From TH5896 sp049578985 (lineage in GTDB: Archaea; Thermoproteota; Nitrososphaeria; Nitrososphaerales; Nitrososphaeraceae): 64,000 bases of DNA. Position 1 is the first letter of the stretch; every line of letters starts with the position of its first letter. Under the pieces are notes generated by a model, which was not told the DNA's origin, did not search any database, and saw nothing but the letters and a program-made list of their open reading frames with translations. Where the stretch lies: contig JBAUMZ010000185.1 in the NCBI GenBank assembly GCA_049578985.1, forward strand, positions 1-64,000, read 5' to 3'. Made by a program: the position numbers and the translations under genes. Positions 43,642 to 52,208 of the stretch are shown piece after piece.

Positions 43642-45204
43642 TTGTCCTTTGAGGTCAGATATACTGACCTAGGTGGTAGAATAGGGCAATTGAAGACAAT
43701 GCATGGAAGCCTAGAGACTCCTGCTTTTCTTCCTGTTGTACATCCTGTTGATCAAGTAATACGACCTCAATTTTTGAAAGATTTAGGATTCAACGCCGTA
43801 ATTACCAATGCGTATATCACGCTGAGGCGTCATAAAGAGCAGGCAATACAAAGAGGTATACATAATCTAATCGATTTTGACGGAATAGTGATGACCGATT
43901 CGGGAGGCTATCAGGTGTTGGAGTATGGCGATATTGAAATAGGACCAGAAATTATGACAAAATTCCAATTTGATATTAAAAGTGACCTGCCCGTGATACT
44001 AGACAGACCGACTGGCTATAGATTAGATTATCGGCGTGCTGTAGATTTTGTGGAGGAGACACTCCTAAATGCCAGAGCTACTGCAAGTATTGTCGAGCAT
44101 CGAAGTCAACCGACAGAAGAAATGAGTGACATTAAGAGGCCGATTTGGGTTGGTACTATTCAAGGGGCAGAACATCTCGGTTTAGTCAAGTATTCCACTA
44201 AGGAACTTACTAAAATTGGATTTGATTTCTTTGCGCTTGGGAGTCCTGTCGAAGTAATGGAAGCATACGATTTCCGTTTATTGGCGAAGATGATCCTAAC
44301 AGTGAAGGAGCTCATACCTAACAAACCATTACATCTTTTTGGGGCAGGTCATCCACTTGCAATTTCTCTTGCTGTAGCGCTGGGATGCGATACTTTTGAT
44401 TCTGCTTCCTATATATTATATGCACGGGACAGTAGATACATTACTCCCTATGGAACTGCTAAACTCAATGAATTGGTCTATCTTCCTTGTAGCTGTCCTG
44501 TATGTAGTTCTCATTCTGTAGAAGAATTTCACAGTATGGATTACGGTACGAGGACAATTGAACTGGCAAAACATAATTTGTATATCTTGAAATTAGAGAT
44601 CAGTATGTTGAAACAGGCGATAATGGATGGCAGACTGTGGGAATATGTAGCACAGAAAGCACGCTCACACCCCAATCTCATGGACGCATTGGCATACATA
44701 AAAGATCATCCAATTTTAGGGTCTGGGACCAAGAGATTCAAAAGTAAAGCGGCTTTTTTCTGTGATTCAATAGATTATTACAGGCCAGAAGCAAAGCAAT
44801 ACAGGGAGATGGTTGCCAGGTTTAAGTCGTCCAAGTTACGTGCGTTGTTCTATCCAGAACAAGACATAAAGCCATTTTATTCGAGTATTAGCTATAACAA
44901 TCTTGTTAAGGAATATGAAGGATTTCAGATTTGCTCGTACAGTGCATTTTTGGGAATAATTCCGGTTGAATTATGTGATATATATCCTGCTGCTCACAAT
45001 TTGTTGAATCAGGCTAATTATGATGACGAAGCAATGGAATATTCATATGACGAAACTATTAAGGCTTTGAAAGCATTTCTGAACTTTAACCATTTTGAAG
45101 AAATTGTAATCTACGCGAACAAGGCTGTTAGAAACAGTTTGAATAGAAATCCACTAAATCATAGCAACATGACTATTCTTGAATATGAGGATGACAGTAG
45201 ATAG
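43642..45204 (+). CDS. tgtA: Archaeosine tRNA-guanine transglycosylase lacking a PUA domain
   Basis: The 520-residue TTG-started protein has the TGT barrel: MTDSGGYQVLEYGDIEIGP (with the active-site Asp), LDRPTGYR, HLFGAGHPLAISLAVALGCDTFDSASY and zinc ligands YLPCSCPVCSSHS. After the catalytic part it has the archaeal C1/C2-like tail but ends without a PUA domain, which most archaeal enzymes have at residues about 505-580. It replaces guanine 15 of tRNA by preQ0. A separate PUA protein may serve in trans, as in split archaeosine enzymes. Confidence 0.93.
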   Translation: MSFEVRYTDLGGRIGQLKTMHGSLETPAFLPVVHPVDQVIRPQFLKDLGFNAVITNAYITLRRHKEQAIQRGIHNLIDFDGIVMTDSGGYQVLEYGDIEIGPEIMTKFQFDIKSDLPVILDRPTGYRLDYRRAVDFVEETLLNARATASIVEHRSQPTEEMSDIKRPIWVGTIQGAEHLGLVKYSTKELTKIGFDFFALGSPVEVMEAYDFRLLAKMILTVKELIPNKPLHLFGAGHPLAISLAVALGCDTFDSASYILYARDSRYITPYGTAKLNELVYLPCSCPVCSSHSVEEFHSMDYGTRTIELAKHNLYILKLEISMLKQAIMDGRLWEYVAQKARSHPNLMDALAYIKDHPILGSGTKRFKSKAAFFCDSIDYYRPEAKQYREMVARFKSSKLRALFYPEQDIKPFYSSISYNNLVKEYEGFQICSYSAFLGIIPVELCDIYPAAHNLLNQANYDDEAMEYSYDETIKALKAFLNFNHFEEIVIYANKAVRNSLNRNPLNHSNMTILEYEDDSR

Positions 45205-45489
45205 TTAAATAGAAGTAGCGAAGTTAACCTGTCCTCTACGATAATTTGGATCCAGTTTCATATTATGTAATATTGCACATTACACAAGTTTGATATTGCA
45301 TGTAACACAGAATAAAGAAAACCAGAAAAGGGTGTAGGAATAATTGTTGGAATGAGGTAAGAGTCATAACCAGGACATTGCTCTTTCCTGCTGCTATGGT
45401 GTTTCCTGATCGGTAGTATCTGCAAAAATTAAATTACGGACCGCGTTCCCAGCGCCGTTATGAGTACAATCTACTTGACTGGGCCATGA

Positions 45490-46149
45490 TTAACAAGGCA
45501 CTTCCACTGCATTCTTCATCTCCTTCGGGAGTTCTCTAAATCCGTCCTTATCTATAATGACAACGTTGATACCATCACCTGTGCCTGCATTTCTTCGAAT
45601 GGCTGCAGCAATTGCACGGATAGCAATTTTGTAACCGTCATCCACTTTCAAGTTGTCCTGGAATTCAGTTTCGAGATATCCGTATGCAACCGGAGACCCA
45701 CTTCCTGTCGAGATAAACTTTTCAGTAGTCATTGATCCAAACAGATCTATGTTATAAATCCGAGCTACTTCTTCTGAGTCGTAGCCAGCCATAATTATCT
45801 GCACGTAAAACGGAAAATATCTTTGATTGAAGAGCACGTTCGAGCACAGTCTAGCGGCAGACTTGACTGGCATCAATTTTCTGTTCGAAATTCTAAATAT
45901 ATTGGCATTATACCTCATGATGTCGACTAGATTTTGAGCGTCTGCCACACCCCCTGCTATTGTCATGCCTAGATGTCTATCGACCTTCTGAATTTTCATG
46001 ACATGTCTATCTGCTATGAAAAATCCAGCACTTGCCCTTGTGTCAGCAGCAAGAACTACTCCATCGCTACAGGTTAAGGCACATGTAGTAGTACCTTTCT
46101 TCATATGCTCTAAAACATACTTAGAGTATCCGCTATTCTGTGGATCCAT
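45490..46149 (-). CDS. psmB: 20S proteasome beta subunit
   Basis: The 219-residue precursor has a 19-residue propeptide ending in Lys-Gly. Removal exposes the catalytic Thr1 (GTTTCAL), with Asp17 and Lys33 of the mature chain in place (LAADTRASAG and HVMKIQK). It makes up the inner rings of the archaeal 20S particle. No alpha subunit is near. A second beta gene often occurs elsewhere in these genomes, and the chain's pore side cannot be distinguished here. Confidence 0.97.
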   Translation of the reverse strand: MDPQNSGYSKYVLEHMKKGTTTCALTCSDGVVLAADTRASAGFFIADRHVMKIQKVDRHLGMTIAGGVADAQNLVDIMRYNANIFRISNRKLMPVKSAARLCSNVLFNQRYFPFYVQIIMAGYDSEEVARIYNIDLFGSMTTEKFISTGSGSPVAYGYLETEFQDNLKVDDGYKIAIRAIAAAIRRNAGTGDGINVVIIDKDGFRELPKEMKNAVEVPC

Positions 46150-46311
46150 CCTACAGGTATGAAACGGGTACTAAATTTAAGTATTCCCAGTGCATCATGC
46201 ACAGTAAATTCCGGACTTTCTGACGAACCTTTAACTTAACAACACTGTTGCGAAGACATGATTAAAAATTCTTAGACGCTATGCTGGTCGCTTGAAGTAT
46301 CAGTAGCAATA

Positions 46312-46653
46312 ATGTCAGCTTTCATAAGCCGTCTACCTTCCGAAATTAGGGGTTGCGACTGTGCCAGAAGGGCTATTCTTTTATCGTCACTAAATATAGA
46401 ATGTTCATTTGCTGAGTTACCTGATACGAAGACTGAACTGCAGTTACGAGACTGTGGATTGGTGCATCAGTTGAAGTAAGGCAAGAAGACAGATGGAATA
46501 GAGCGATTTGACGTTTCCCTTCATGAGAACAATATATTCACTGCTGGCCCGACGCGTTTAATTAAGCCTCTCAATCCTGGAAATCATCTTGTTAGTTTTG
46601 GCGGATGTGCGGTTGATAATCCTACTTGGCCTGCCATCAGAGCGTACTCCTAA
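46312..46653 (+). pseudogene. Two in-frame protein-like halves separated by one TAA
   Basis: ATG 46312 opens a 55-residue frame with four Cys (RGCDCARRA and two more) that ends at TAA 46477-46479. The same frame stays open for another 57 codons to 46653, with clearly protein-like sequence (HLVSFGGCAVDNPTWPAIR). One stop in 114 codons suggests a recently inactivated gene; an intact 55-residue gene followed by debris is the other reading. Family not recognised. Confidence 0.38.
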
Positions 46654-46685
46654 TAATTATATTCGAGTAAATTGAAATTGAAGTA

Positions 46686-48116
46686 TTGATGGGAAGGACG
46701 CTGTTTGATAAGATTTGGGACAACCATGTAGTTTTTCAAGAAAAGGAGGCAGCGCATGGAAATCCATCACTAATTTATGTAGATTGTCATTTAATACATG
46801 AGGTCACATCCCCTCAGGCCTTCGCTGGTTTGAAGCTGCGTGGACGAAAGGTCAGACGCCCCGACCTGACATTTGCAACAATGGATCATAACGTTCCAAC
46901 GACTAACCGTTCCATTCCAGTTATTGAGGGTGATTCGGCCATCCAAATGCATGCTTTGAGAGAGAACTGTAAAGAGTTTGGTATTACGCTCTTTGACATG
47001 CTCAGCCCGCAACAGGGCATAGTCCATGTTATCGGTCCTGAACTAGGCCTTACGCTGCCCGGTATGACGATTGTTTGTGGGGATAGTCACACATCCACTC
47101 ACGGCGCTTTTGGGGCCTTTGCGCTTGGAATAGGTACAAGTGATGTTGAACACGTACTTGCCACACAATGTCTCTGGATGCACAAGCCCAAGAGCCTCAA
47201 CATCAAATTCACTGGAACGATTAACAACCGGCCTGGAATATCAGCTAAAGATATGATTCTGTCAACGATTAGACATATAGGCATATCTGGAGGGATTGGT
47301 TCAGTGATCGAGTACAGTGGCGAAGGAATTTCTACTCTTTCAATGGATCAAAGAATGACAATCTGCAACATGTCTATTGAGGGTGGAGCAAGGGCTGGAT
47401 TGATAGCTCCAGATGATGTGACCTTCGATTACATAAGAGGACGACCATTTGCACCCTCTGGAGAAAAGCTAGAAAAGATGATTGGATATTGGGAATCATT
47501 TCTAACTACAGATTCTGAATCTTGTCACGACAATTCCGTCGAAATGGATCTTTCGAGACTAGTCCCTCAAGTCAGTTGGGGGACAAATCCTTCGATGGTT
47601 GTAGATGTTACTGAGAATATCCCGTACCCAGAAGAATATGCAGATGGAAATGTCGAGCAGGAAAAATCAGCCAGGAGGGCATTGGAGTACATGGGACTAG
47701 AGCCTGGTGTGCCTATAACTAAGATAAACATAGATCGTGTGTTTATTGGATCTTGCACGAATGCTAGGTTGGAAGATTTAATAGATGCATCTAGCATGCT
47801 TGAGGGAAGGACTGTCTCCTCCAGAGTCAATGCAATGGTGGTTCCGGGCTCTCAATCTGTGAAAAGGGCTGCTGAAGAGAGAGGCATCGACAAAGTTTTT
47901 AAGAAGGCTGGTTTCGATTGGCGCGAATCTGGATGTAGTATGTGTCTAGGGATGAATCCAGATATACTCGCTCCTAAGCAGAGGTGTGCAAGTACTTCTA
48001 ATCGCAACTTTGAAGGACGACAAGGATTTGGTGGAAGGACTCATTTAGTTAGCCCAATCATGGCCGCGGCCGCAGCAGTGGAAGGAAAATTTGTTGACGT
48101 GCGAGAATGGTTTTAG
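46686..48116 (+). CDS. leuC: 3-isopropylmalate dehydratase, large subunit
   Basis: The 476-residue aconitase-type protein has MDHNVPT, VCGDSHTSTHGAFGAFALGIGTSDVEH and the 4Fe-4S ligands in FIGSCTNARLEDL near 357 and SGCSMCLGMNPD near 418. It isomerises 2- to 3-isopropylmalate for leucine. It is the bacterial-type, full-length form. leuD starts on the next base after its stop. ATG 46689 is also possible. Confidence 0.96.
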   Translation: MMGRTLFDKIWDNHVVFQEKEAAHGNPSLIYVDCHLIHEVTSPQAFAGLKLRGRKVRRPDLTFATMDHNVPTTNRSIPVIEGDSAIQMHALRENCKEFGITLFDMLSPQQGIVHVIGPELGLTLPGMTIVCGDSHTSTHGAFGAFALGIGTSDVEHVLATQCLWMHKPKSLNIKFTGTINNRPGISAKDMILSTIRHIGISGGIGSVIEYSGEGISTLSMDQRMTICNMSIEGGARAGLIAPDDVTFDYIRGRPFAPSGEKLEKMIGYWESFLTTDSESCHDNSVEMDLSRLVPQVSWGTNPSMVVDVTENIPYPEEYADGNVEQEKSARRALEYMGLEPGVPITKINIDRVFIGSCTNARLEDLIDASSMLEGRTVSSRVNAMVVPGSQSVKRAAEERGIDKVFKKAGFDWRESGCSMCLGMNPDILAPKQRCASTSNRNFEGRQGFGGRTHLVSPIMAAAAAVEGKFVDVREWF

Positions 48117-48707
48117 ATGAAGCCCTTCAATTTCGTATGCGATAAGGCTATTCCGTTGGATATCATAAATGTTGACACTGACCAGATCATCCCAAAGCAG
48201 TTTCTCAAGATGGTAAAGAAGGAAGGCTATGGCGAATTCCTTTTTTACAATTGGCGATATCGAGACAATGGAACGCTTTCAAATGACTTTGTTCTAAACG
48301 ACAAGAGATACGCAGGAAGACGAATCCTTCTTACTCGAGATAATTTTGGCAGTGGGAGCTCTCGCGAACATGCGGTATGGGCATTAAGAGATTTTGGTGT
48401 AATCGTTCTCATTGCTCCATCATTTGCAGACATCTTCTATAGTAACTGCTTCAAGAATGGAATCTTACCTATCCAGCTTGAACGCCAAGAGGTAGAATTT
48501 CTATTTAAGAATTCTGAAAATGAGGACTTTATGGTTGATTTAGATAAACAAAAAATAGTTTGTCGTGATCAGTCATTTAGTTTTCTCATCAATGGCTTTC
48601 ACAAAAGGATGTTGATGCAAGGTTTAGATGAAATAGGGCTCACTGTTGAATTGGAAAGCGCCATAAGAGAATATGAGTCTAAAAGAGGCAAACTTACTTC
48701 CGTATAA
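48117..48707 (+). CDS. leuD: 3-isopropylmalate dehydratase, small subunit
   Basis: The 196-residue swivel subunit has VDTDQIIPKQFLK and the substrate loop NFGSGSSREHAVWALRDFG, followed by FADIFYSNCFKNGILPI. It completes the LeuCD enzyme. It abuts leuC exactly, so the two are translated together. Length is typical for the bacterial-type small subunit. Confidence 0.96.
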   Translation: MKPFNFVCDKAIPLDIINVDTDQIIPKQFLKMVKKEGYGEFLFYNWRYRDNGTLSNDFVLNDKRYAGRRILLTRDNFGSGSSREHAVWALRDFGVIVLIAPSFADIFYSNCFKNGILPIQLERQEVEFLFKNSENEDFMVDLDKQKIVCRDQSFSFLINGFHKRMLMQGLDEIGLTVELESAIREYESKRGKLTSV

Positions 48708-49155
48708 TACCGTCCTCACTCATTCCACTATCCATTTATTGTAGTATTAAATACTTGATTATGTAACCGTCACAAATTGGTGTCACCTGGTGACTGATCA
48801 ATTCTTCACAAAGACTCTTCCCCTCAGTAAGGTTGTTATCGATGATAACTGCAGGTAGAGCTCCAATCACTCGAAGTTAATAAGTGTAATTTGGAAGCTC
48901 TGATCGTTAATACGGTGATCTCTATGACATACGGAGTATGTGAGACCTATTAGAGCCATTAATGGGGACTGCGGTAATTGACCAGCACACGGAAAGGATT
49001 GAAGGTCGGTACGTGTATGTAGTGAAAAACTTAAGGATGAATGGAGTAGAGCCTACAAAGCATTATGACTCACTTTTGGATTCTTGGTTTAATGATGGGC
49101 GGACTCCGTCCAACCATCCAATACAAATATTAGGGGTTTTTCTTACCCACACCTT
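48708..49155. other. Intergenic region before L15e
   Basis: Apart from an 84-codon plus-strand open frame (48962-49216) that runs 61 bases into the L15e gene and has moderate protein character (GRYVYVVKNLRMNGVEP), nothing is recognisable. I leave that frame uncalled. An ACAAATATTAGG stretch near 49124 could be the L15e TATA box. Confidence 0.35.
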
Positions 49156-49614
49156 ATGCGGCAATACATTGCTGATACCTGGCTTAAAATGTGGAAATCA
49201 AATTCAGACGAACTAAAGGAAAAGGCAATTAATTGGAGAAAAGAACCGTCAATTCATAGGATCTTAAGACCGAGTAGATTAGATCGTGCTCGAAAGATTG
49301 GTTATAAGGCTAAACAAGGTATAGTTGTGGTACGCGCAAGAGTAGGCAGAGGCGGAATGAGAAAACAAAGACCTGTGGCAGGAAGAAGACCCAAACACTT
49401 AGGGGTCGTACGCATAAAACAAGGAACTAGTATGCAAAAAGTCGCAGAAAGAAGAGTGGGTGAGAAGTTTCCAAATTTGGAAGTAGTGGGATCTTATTAC
49501 TTGCATAAGGACGGAATGCATCAATGGTTTGAGGTCGTACTGGTAGATCCTGCGCATGGATCCATTTCCAAAGATAGAGAAATGAGGGGAAAGCTTGTCG
49601 CTTTTTCCAAATAG
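49156..49614 (+). CDS. rpl15e: Ribosomal protein eL15 (L15e)
   Basis: The 152-residue basic protein contains RLDRARKIGYKAKQGIVVVRARV, RKQRPVAGRRPKHLGV and NLEVVGSYYLHKDGMHQWFEVVLVDP, all diagnostic of the eukaryote/archaea-specific large-subunit protein L15e. It contacts 23S rRNA. No other ribosomal gene is next to it in this window. The N-terminal start ATG 49156 gives the usual length. Confidence 0.96.
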   Translation: MRQYIADTWLKMWKSNSDELKEKAINWRKEPSIHRILRPSRLDRARKIGYKAKQGIVVVRARVGRGGMRKQRPVAGRRPKHLGVVRIKQGTSMQKVAERRVGEKFPNLEVVGSYYLHKDGMHQWFEVVLVDPAHGSISKDREMRGKLVAFSK

Positions 49615-49641
49615 ACGATCTACAACTCAACCCGTATATTC

Positions 49642-50040
49642 TCAATTATTCAAGATGAGATCTTCATGCATTTTAACAGATTCAATTACCTTTAAGATTT
49701 CTTGATTCTCGGCGTCTTTTTCCAAGGTAATATAGAAAAATCCTCTAGTTATTGGTATCGTTACTATTTTTACCTTTTCATTTTCAGTAATTGTGAATCT
49801 TGTCTTACCTATCGCCTCTTCGAATTTCTTTCTTAGTTGATTCCTAGCTGCTTCCAGAAAGTTCTCATCTCTTGCCTCTTCAGGAGAAAACAATGGTATA
49901 ATACCCTTACGAAGTTGTCCTGAAATAGTTCTTCCAAAATTGTTCATTAATCCGACGTATCTAATTTTGGGTGACAGCTCTAAAAACTGCCTACATAACT
50001 TTCTGTTTTTTTGAAATTGCTCTTCACCGGCGGCATCCAT
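49642..50040 (-). CDS. Conserved-looking hypothetical protein (DUF6659-like)
   Basis: The 132-residue protein reads MDAAGEEQFQKNRKLCRQFLELSPKIRYVGLMNNFGRTISGQLRKG, then a helical basic segment and a strand-rich end (KIVTIPITRGFFYITLEK). The pattern YVGLxNxxGRTISGxxRKGI fits a protein family often seen in Nitrososphaerota as uncharacterised, which I believe is DUF6659, from memory. Many paralogues usually exist per genome. No motif reveals an activity. It is convergent with L15e. Confidence 0.65.
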   Translation of the reverse strand: MDAAGEEQFQKNRKLCRQFLELSPKIRYVGLMNNFGRTISGQLRKGIIPLFSPEEARDENFLEAARNQLRKKFEEAIGKTRFTITENEKVKIVTIPITRGFFYITLEKDAENQEILKVIESVKMHEDLILNN

Positions 50041-50181
50041 CTCGTAAAGCTATAAAATCCTGGAAATATATTTGTTCAATCTGAGTATCACAAAATGAGA
50101 ATACGAAAACGATGATGTTGAGAGCCAAAAACCCCACTATTTGAAGCGATCCAGCTCCTAAAATTGGGAATAGAGAGTGGC

Positions 50182-50586
50182 ATGGCATTTATTCCAGTTA
50201 CAGTTAAATTCAATAATCAGTGGAACGTTACTTGTATTTGTAATTTATCATTGGCACTGGATTTGCTTCGTTCAAAAGCACTTTTTCAAAACACTATTGA
50301 TGTATGGATCATGTTTTGCGAGGAGAGGGGAATAGATTGGTATGACCTTGATGCCTATAGGAGCTTTGTAAGTTATCTTAAATCAAATGGCTTTAAGATG
50401 CAAAAATTTCCTCTTTGTATTAAGGAATCAGCAGGAGTATACGAAAGAGGTAAAGACAAGGCGAAATTTCTAGAGGAACTATCTCATAGTTCTTCAGATG
50501 AAGAAGGAGCTTTCACAATAAAATTGGCAGATAATACAATGTCTACTATACGAAGATTTAGGACTAGGACTGATGCAGAACCCTAA
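50182..50586 (+). CDS. Hypothetical protein
   Basis: The product (about 134 residues from ATG 50182; TTG 50164 is possible) reads MAFIPVTVKFNNQWNVTCIC, then helical and acidic sequence with WYDLDAYRSFVSYLKSNGFK, and a polar Ser/Asp-rich end. The YRSFVSYLKSNGF pattern hints at a small winged or primase-like DNA-binding module, but this is weak. No membrane segment. It is convergent with serA-like gene by 34 bases. Confidence 0.5.
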   Translation: MAFIPVTVKFNNQWNVTCICNLSLALDLLRSKALFQNTIDVWIMFCEERGIDWYDLDAYRSFVSYLKSNGFKMQKFPLCIKESAGVYERGKDKAKFLEELSHSSSDEEGAFTIKLADNTMSTIRRFRTRTDAEP

Positions 50587-50620
50587 CCCTGGAACACATA
50601 CTAGACCAATTTGATCATTG

Positions 50621-51556
50621 TCAAATGGACTGCTCTTGGAATCTGTGAATGAGTTTCTCAGCTATCACTCTGGCTGCCAACTCCTGCGCTTCTTTGGTTT
50701 GGGCGCCGATATGAGGAGTACATAAGATATTGGGCAATTCTAAGAATTTTGTATTAATAGGTGGCTCGACCTCAAAGACGTCCAGTCCAGCTCCAGCTAT
50801 TTTTTGATCTTTCAAAAGGTCGTACAGAGCGTTTTCATCCACGATCCCTCCTCTTGAAGTATTGATAATGTAGCTTGACTTTTTCATTTTAGAAAGGAGA
50901 TCACCATCAAAAAGATGGTACGTATCGGACGACAGCGGAACATGGATGGTTATGAAATCAGAACTTTCAACTAGTGTATTTAGATCAGTATTAATCATGC
51001 TAATTTCGTTGATGTATTCTCTACTGATAGGGTAAATGTCGTAGCCTATGATATTCATTCTTAATGCTCTAGCAATGCGCCCCACATTTCTTCCTATATT
51101 CCCTACGCCGACGATCCCCAGATACTTTCCACTCAGTTCTATTCCCATCAAAGACTTTTTGATCCAATTTCCTTTTGACAATTCAGAATGCGCGTGTGGA
51201 ATAAGGCGAGCCAGCGATATCATGGAGCCGATGACCAACTCTGACACTGCGTTTGTCGCAGCCTCTTGAGCATTTATGACTTGTATTTTCTTACTTGTCG
51301 CATAGTTGGTATCAACGTTATCCAGTCCGACCCCAACGCGTGCTATGACTTTAAGAGATTTTCCACTTTCGATAACGTCTCTAGAAACATGAGTCCTACT
51401 CCTCACAATCAAAACGTCGTATCCATTAATAAGAGACTTAAGTTTTTCAAGCGTAATATCTGGCTGATAATCAACAATCATTCCAGCCTTTGCCAATATA
51501 TCAACAGCTATCTTATCAATTAAGTCACAGATTAGAACTTTCCAAACACCGCTCAT
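50621..51556 (-). CDS. serA: D-3-phosphoglycerate dehydrogenase-like 2-hydroxyacid dehydrogenase
   Basis: The 311-residue NAD enzyme has the N-terminal substrate lobe, the dinucleotide loop GIVGVGNIGRNVGRIARALRM, and catalytic Arg (NTSRGGIVDENAL), Glu (DVFEVEPP) and His (TPHIGAQT). It oxidises 3-phosphoglycerate for serine synthesis. The short form lacks the ACT regulatory domain of longer SerA. Related hydroxyacid dehydrogenases share these motifs, so the substrate is likely but not certain. Confidence 0.85.
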   Translation of the reverse strand: MSGVWKVLICDLIDKIAVDILAKAGMIVDYQPDITLEKLKSLINGYDVLIVRSRTHVSRDVIESGKSLKVIARVGVGLDNVDTNYATSKKIQVINAQEAATNAVSELVIGSMISLARLIPHAHSELSKGNWIKKSLMGIELSGKYLGIVGVGNIGRNVGRIARALRMNIIGYDIYPISREYINEISMINTDLNTLVESSDFITIHVPLSSDTYHLFDGDLLSKMKKSSYIINTSRGGIVDENALYDLLKDQKIAGAGLDVFEVEPPINTKFLELPNILCTPHIGAQTKEAQELAARVIAEKLIHRFQEQSI

Positions 51557-51797
51557 AATGGTGAGGCACCGATTAGCCTATATATACTATTTCAGGATGA
51601 ATTCGAGATTTCATAGGTCCTAGATTCTAAATGACAACTATAATATATATAATCAGTCGGTAAGTCATCTTGACGCCCCGAAAGAACAGAAACTATTTAA
51701 ATATGCAATATTGGTAACGCATTATAAAAGGAATGGAAGTAATGTGATCAAATATGGAATAATTGAATTATATCCCCTCAAGTAGCAGTGCGGTTGA

Positions 51798-51947
51798 TCA
51801 TAGTTCGGAGGATTCCTTTGAAGCCTTATTCGATTCACCAATCTTTGCCTCCAGATCCTTCAAAAATATCTGAATTATCTTCCGGGCATCACAATCGTCG
51901 ATAATCCTCGTCAAATCCGTCGTCGATCGAGTCATCATTCTTGTCAT
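51798..51947 (-). CDS. Tiny hypothetical helical protein
   Basis: A 49-codon minus frame from ATG 51947 reads as a charged, helix-prone sequence (TRIIDDCDARKIIQIFLKDLEAK...). It resembles the C-terminal tail of a small regulator, and a triple 8-base repeat lies immediately before its start, which could have shifted the frame of a once longer gene. It may be either an intact tiny gene or a remnant. Confidence 0.4.
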   Translation of the reverse strand: MTRMMTRSTTDLTRIIDDCDARKIIQIFLKDLEAKIGESNKASKESSEL

Positions 51948-52208
51948 ATGAGGTCGCAAATGGGCAAATGGGCAAATGGGTTAACATGTTTGCAGTAGGC
52001 TGCGTCAACAAATCAGCGATATCATTATATTGAAAAGTAGATAAACAGGATCAAAAGTCCCAAGATGTCATTCATCAGATATCGAATTATGAGAATTAGA
52101 AGGCTAACTAAGAATAGAGCATATTTGCTAGTTAGATCTCTGCTTTTTCTATATCTGAGAATAAAAATAAAATTAGGCTGGTATTGACTTCAAAGGCATT
52201 CAATCCGA
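51948..52208. other. Intergenic DNA between tiny gene and acyl-CoA synthetase
   Basis: Holds the 8-base triplication at 51956-51979 and otherwise AT-rich sequence with no supported gene. The part from 51557 to 51797 on the other side likewise shows only the promoter area of the serA-like gene. Confidence 0.4.
51956..51979. repeat. Tandem triplication of an 8-base unit
   Basis: GCAAATGG is repeated three times without spacers. Eight is not a multiple of three, so gain or loss of a unit shifts any overlapping frame. It is a candidate slippage site next to the start of the tiny minus-strand ORF. Confidence 0.65.

Noticed and set aside
48962..49216. 84-codon frame ahead of L15e
   Set aside because: Overlaps the start of the certain L15e gene by 61 bases and has no family or promoter support.
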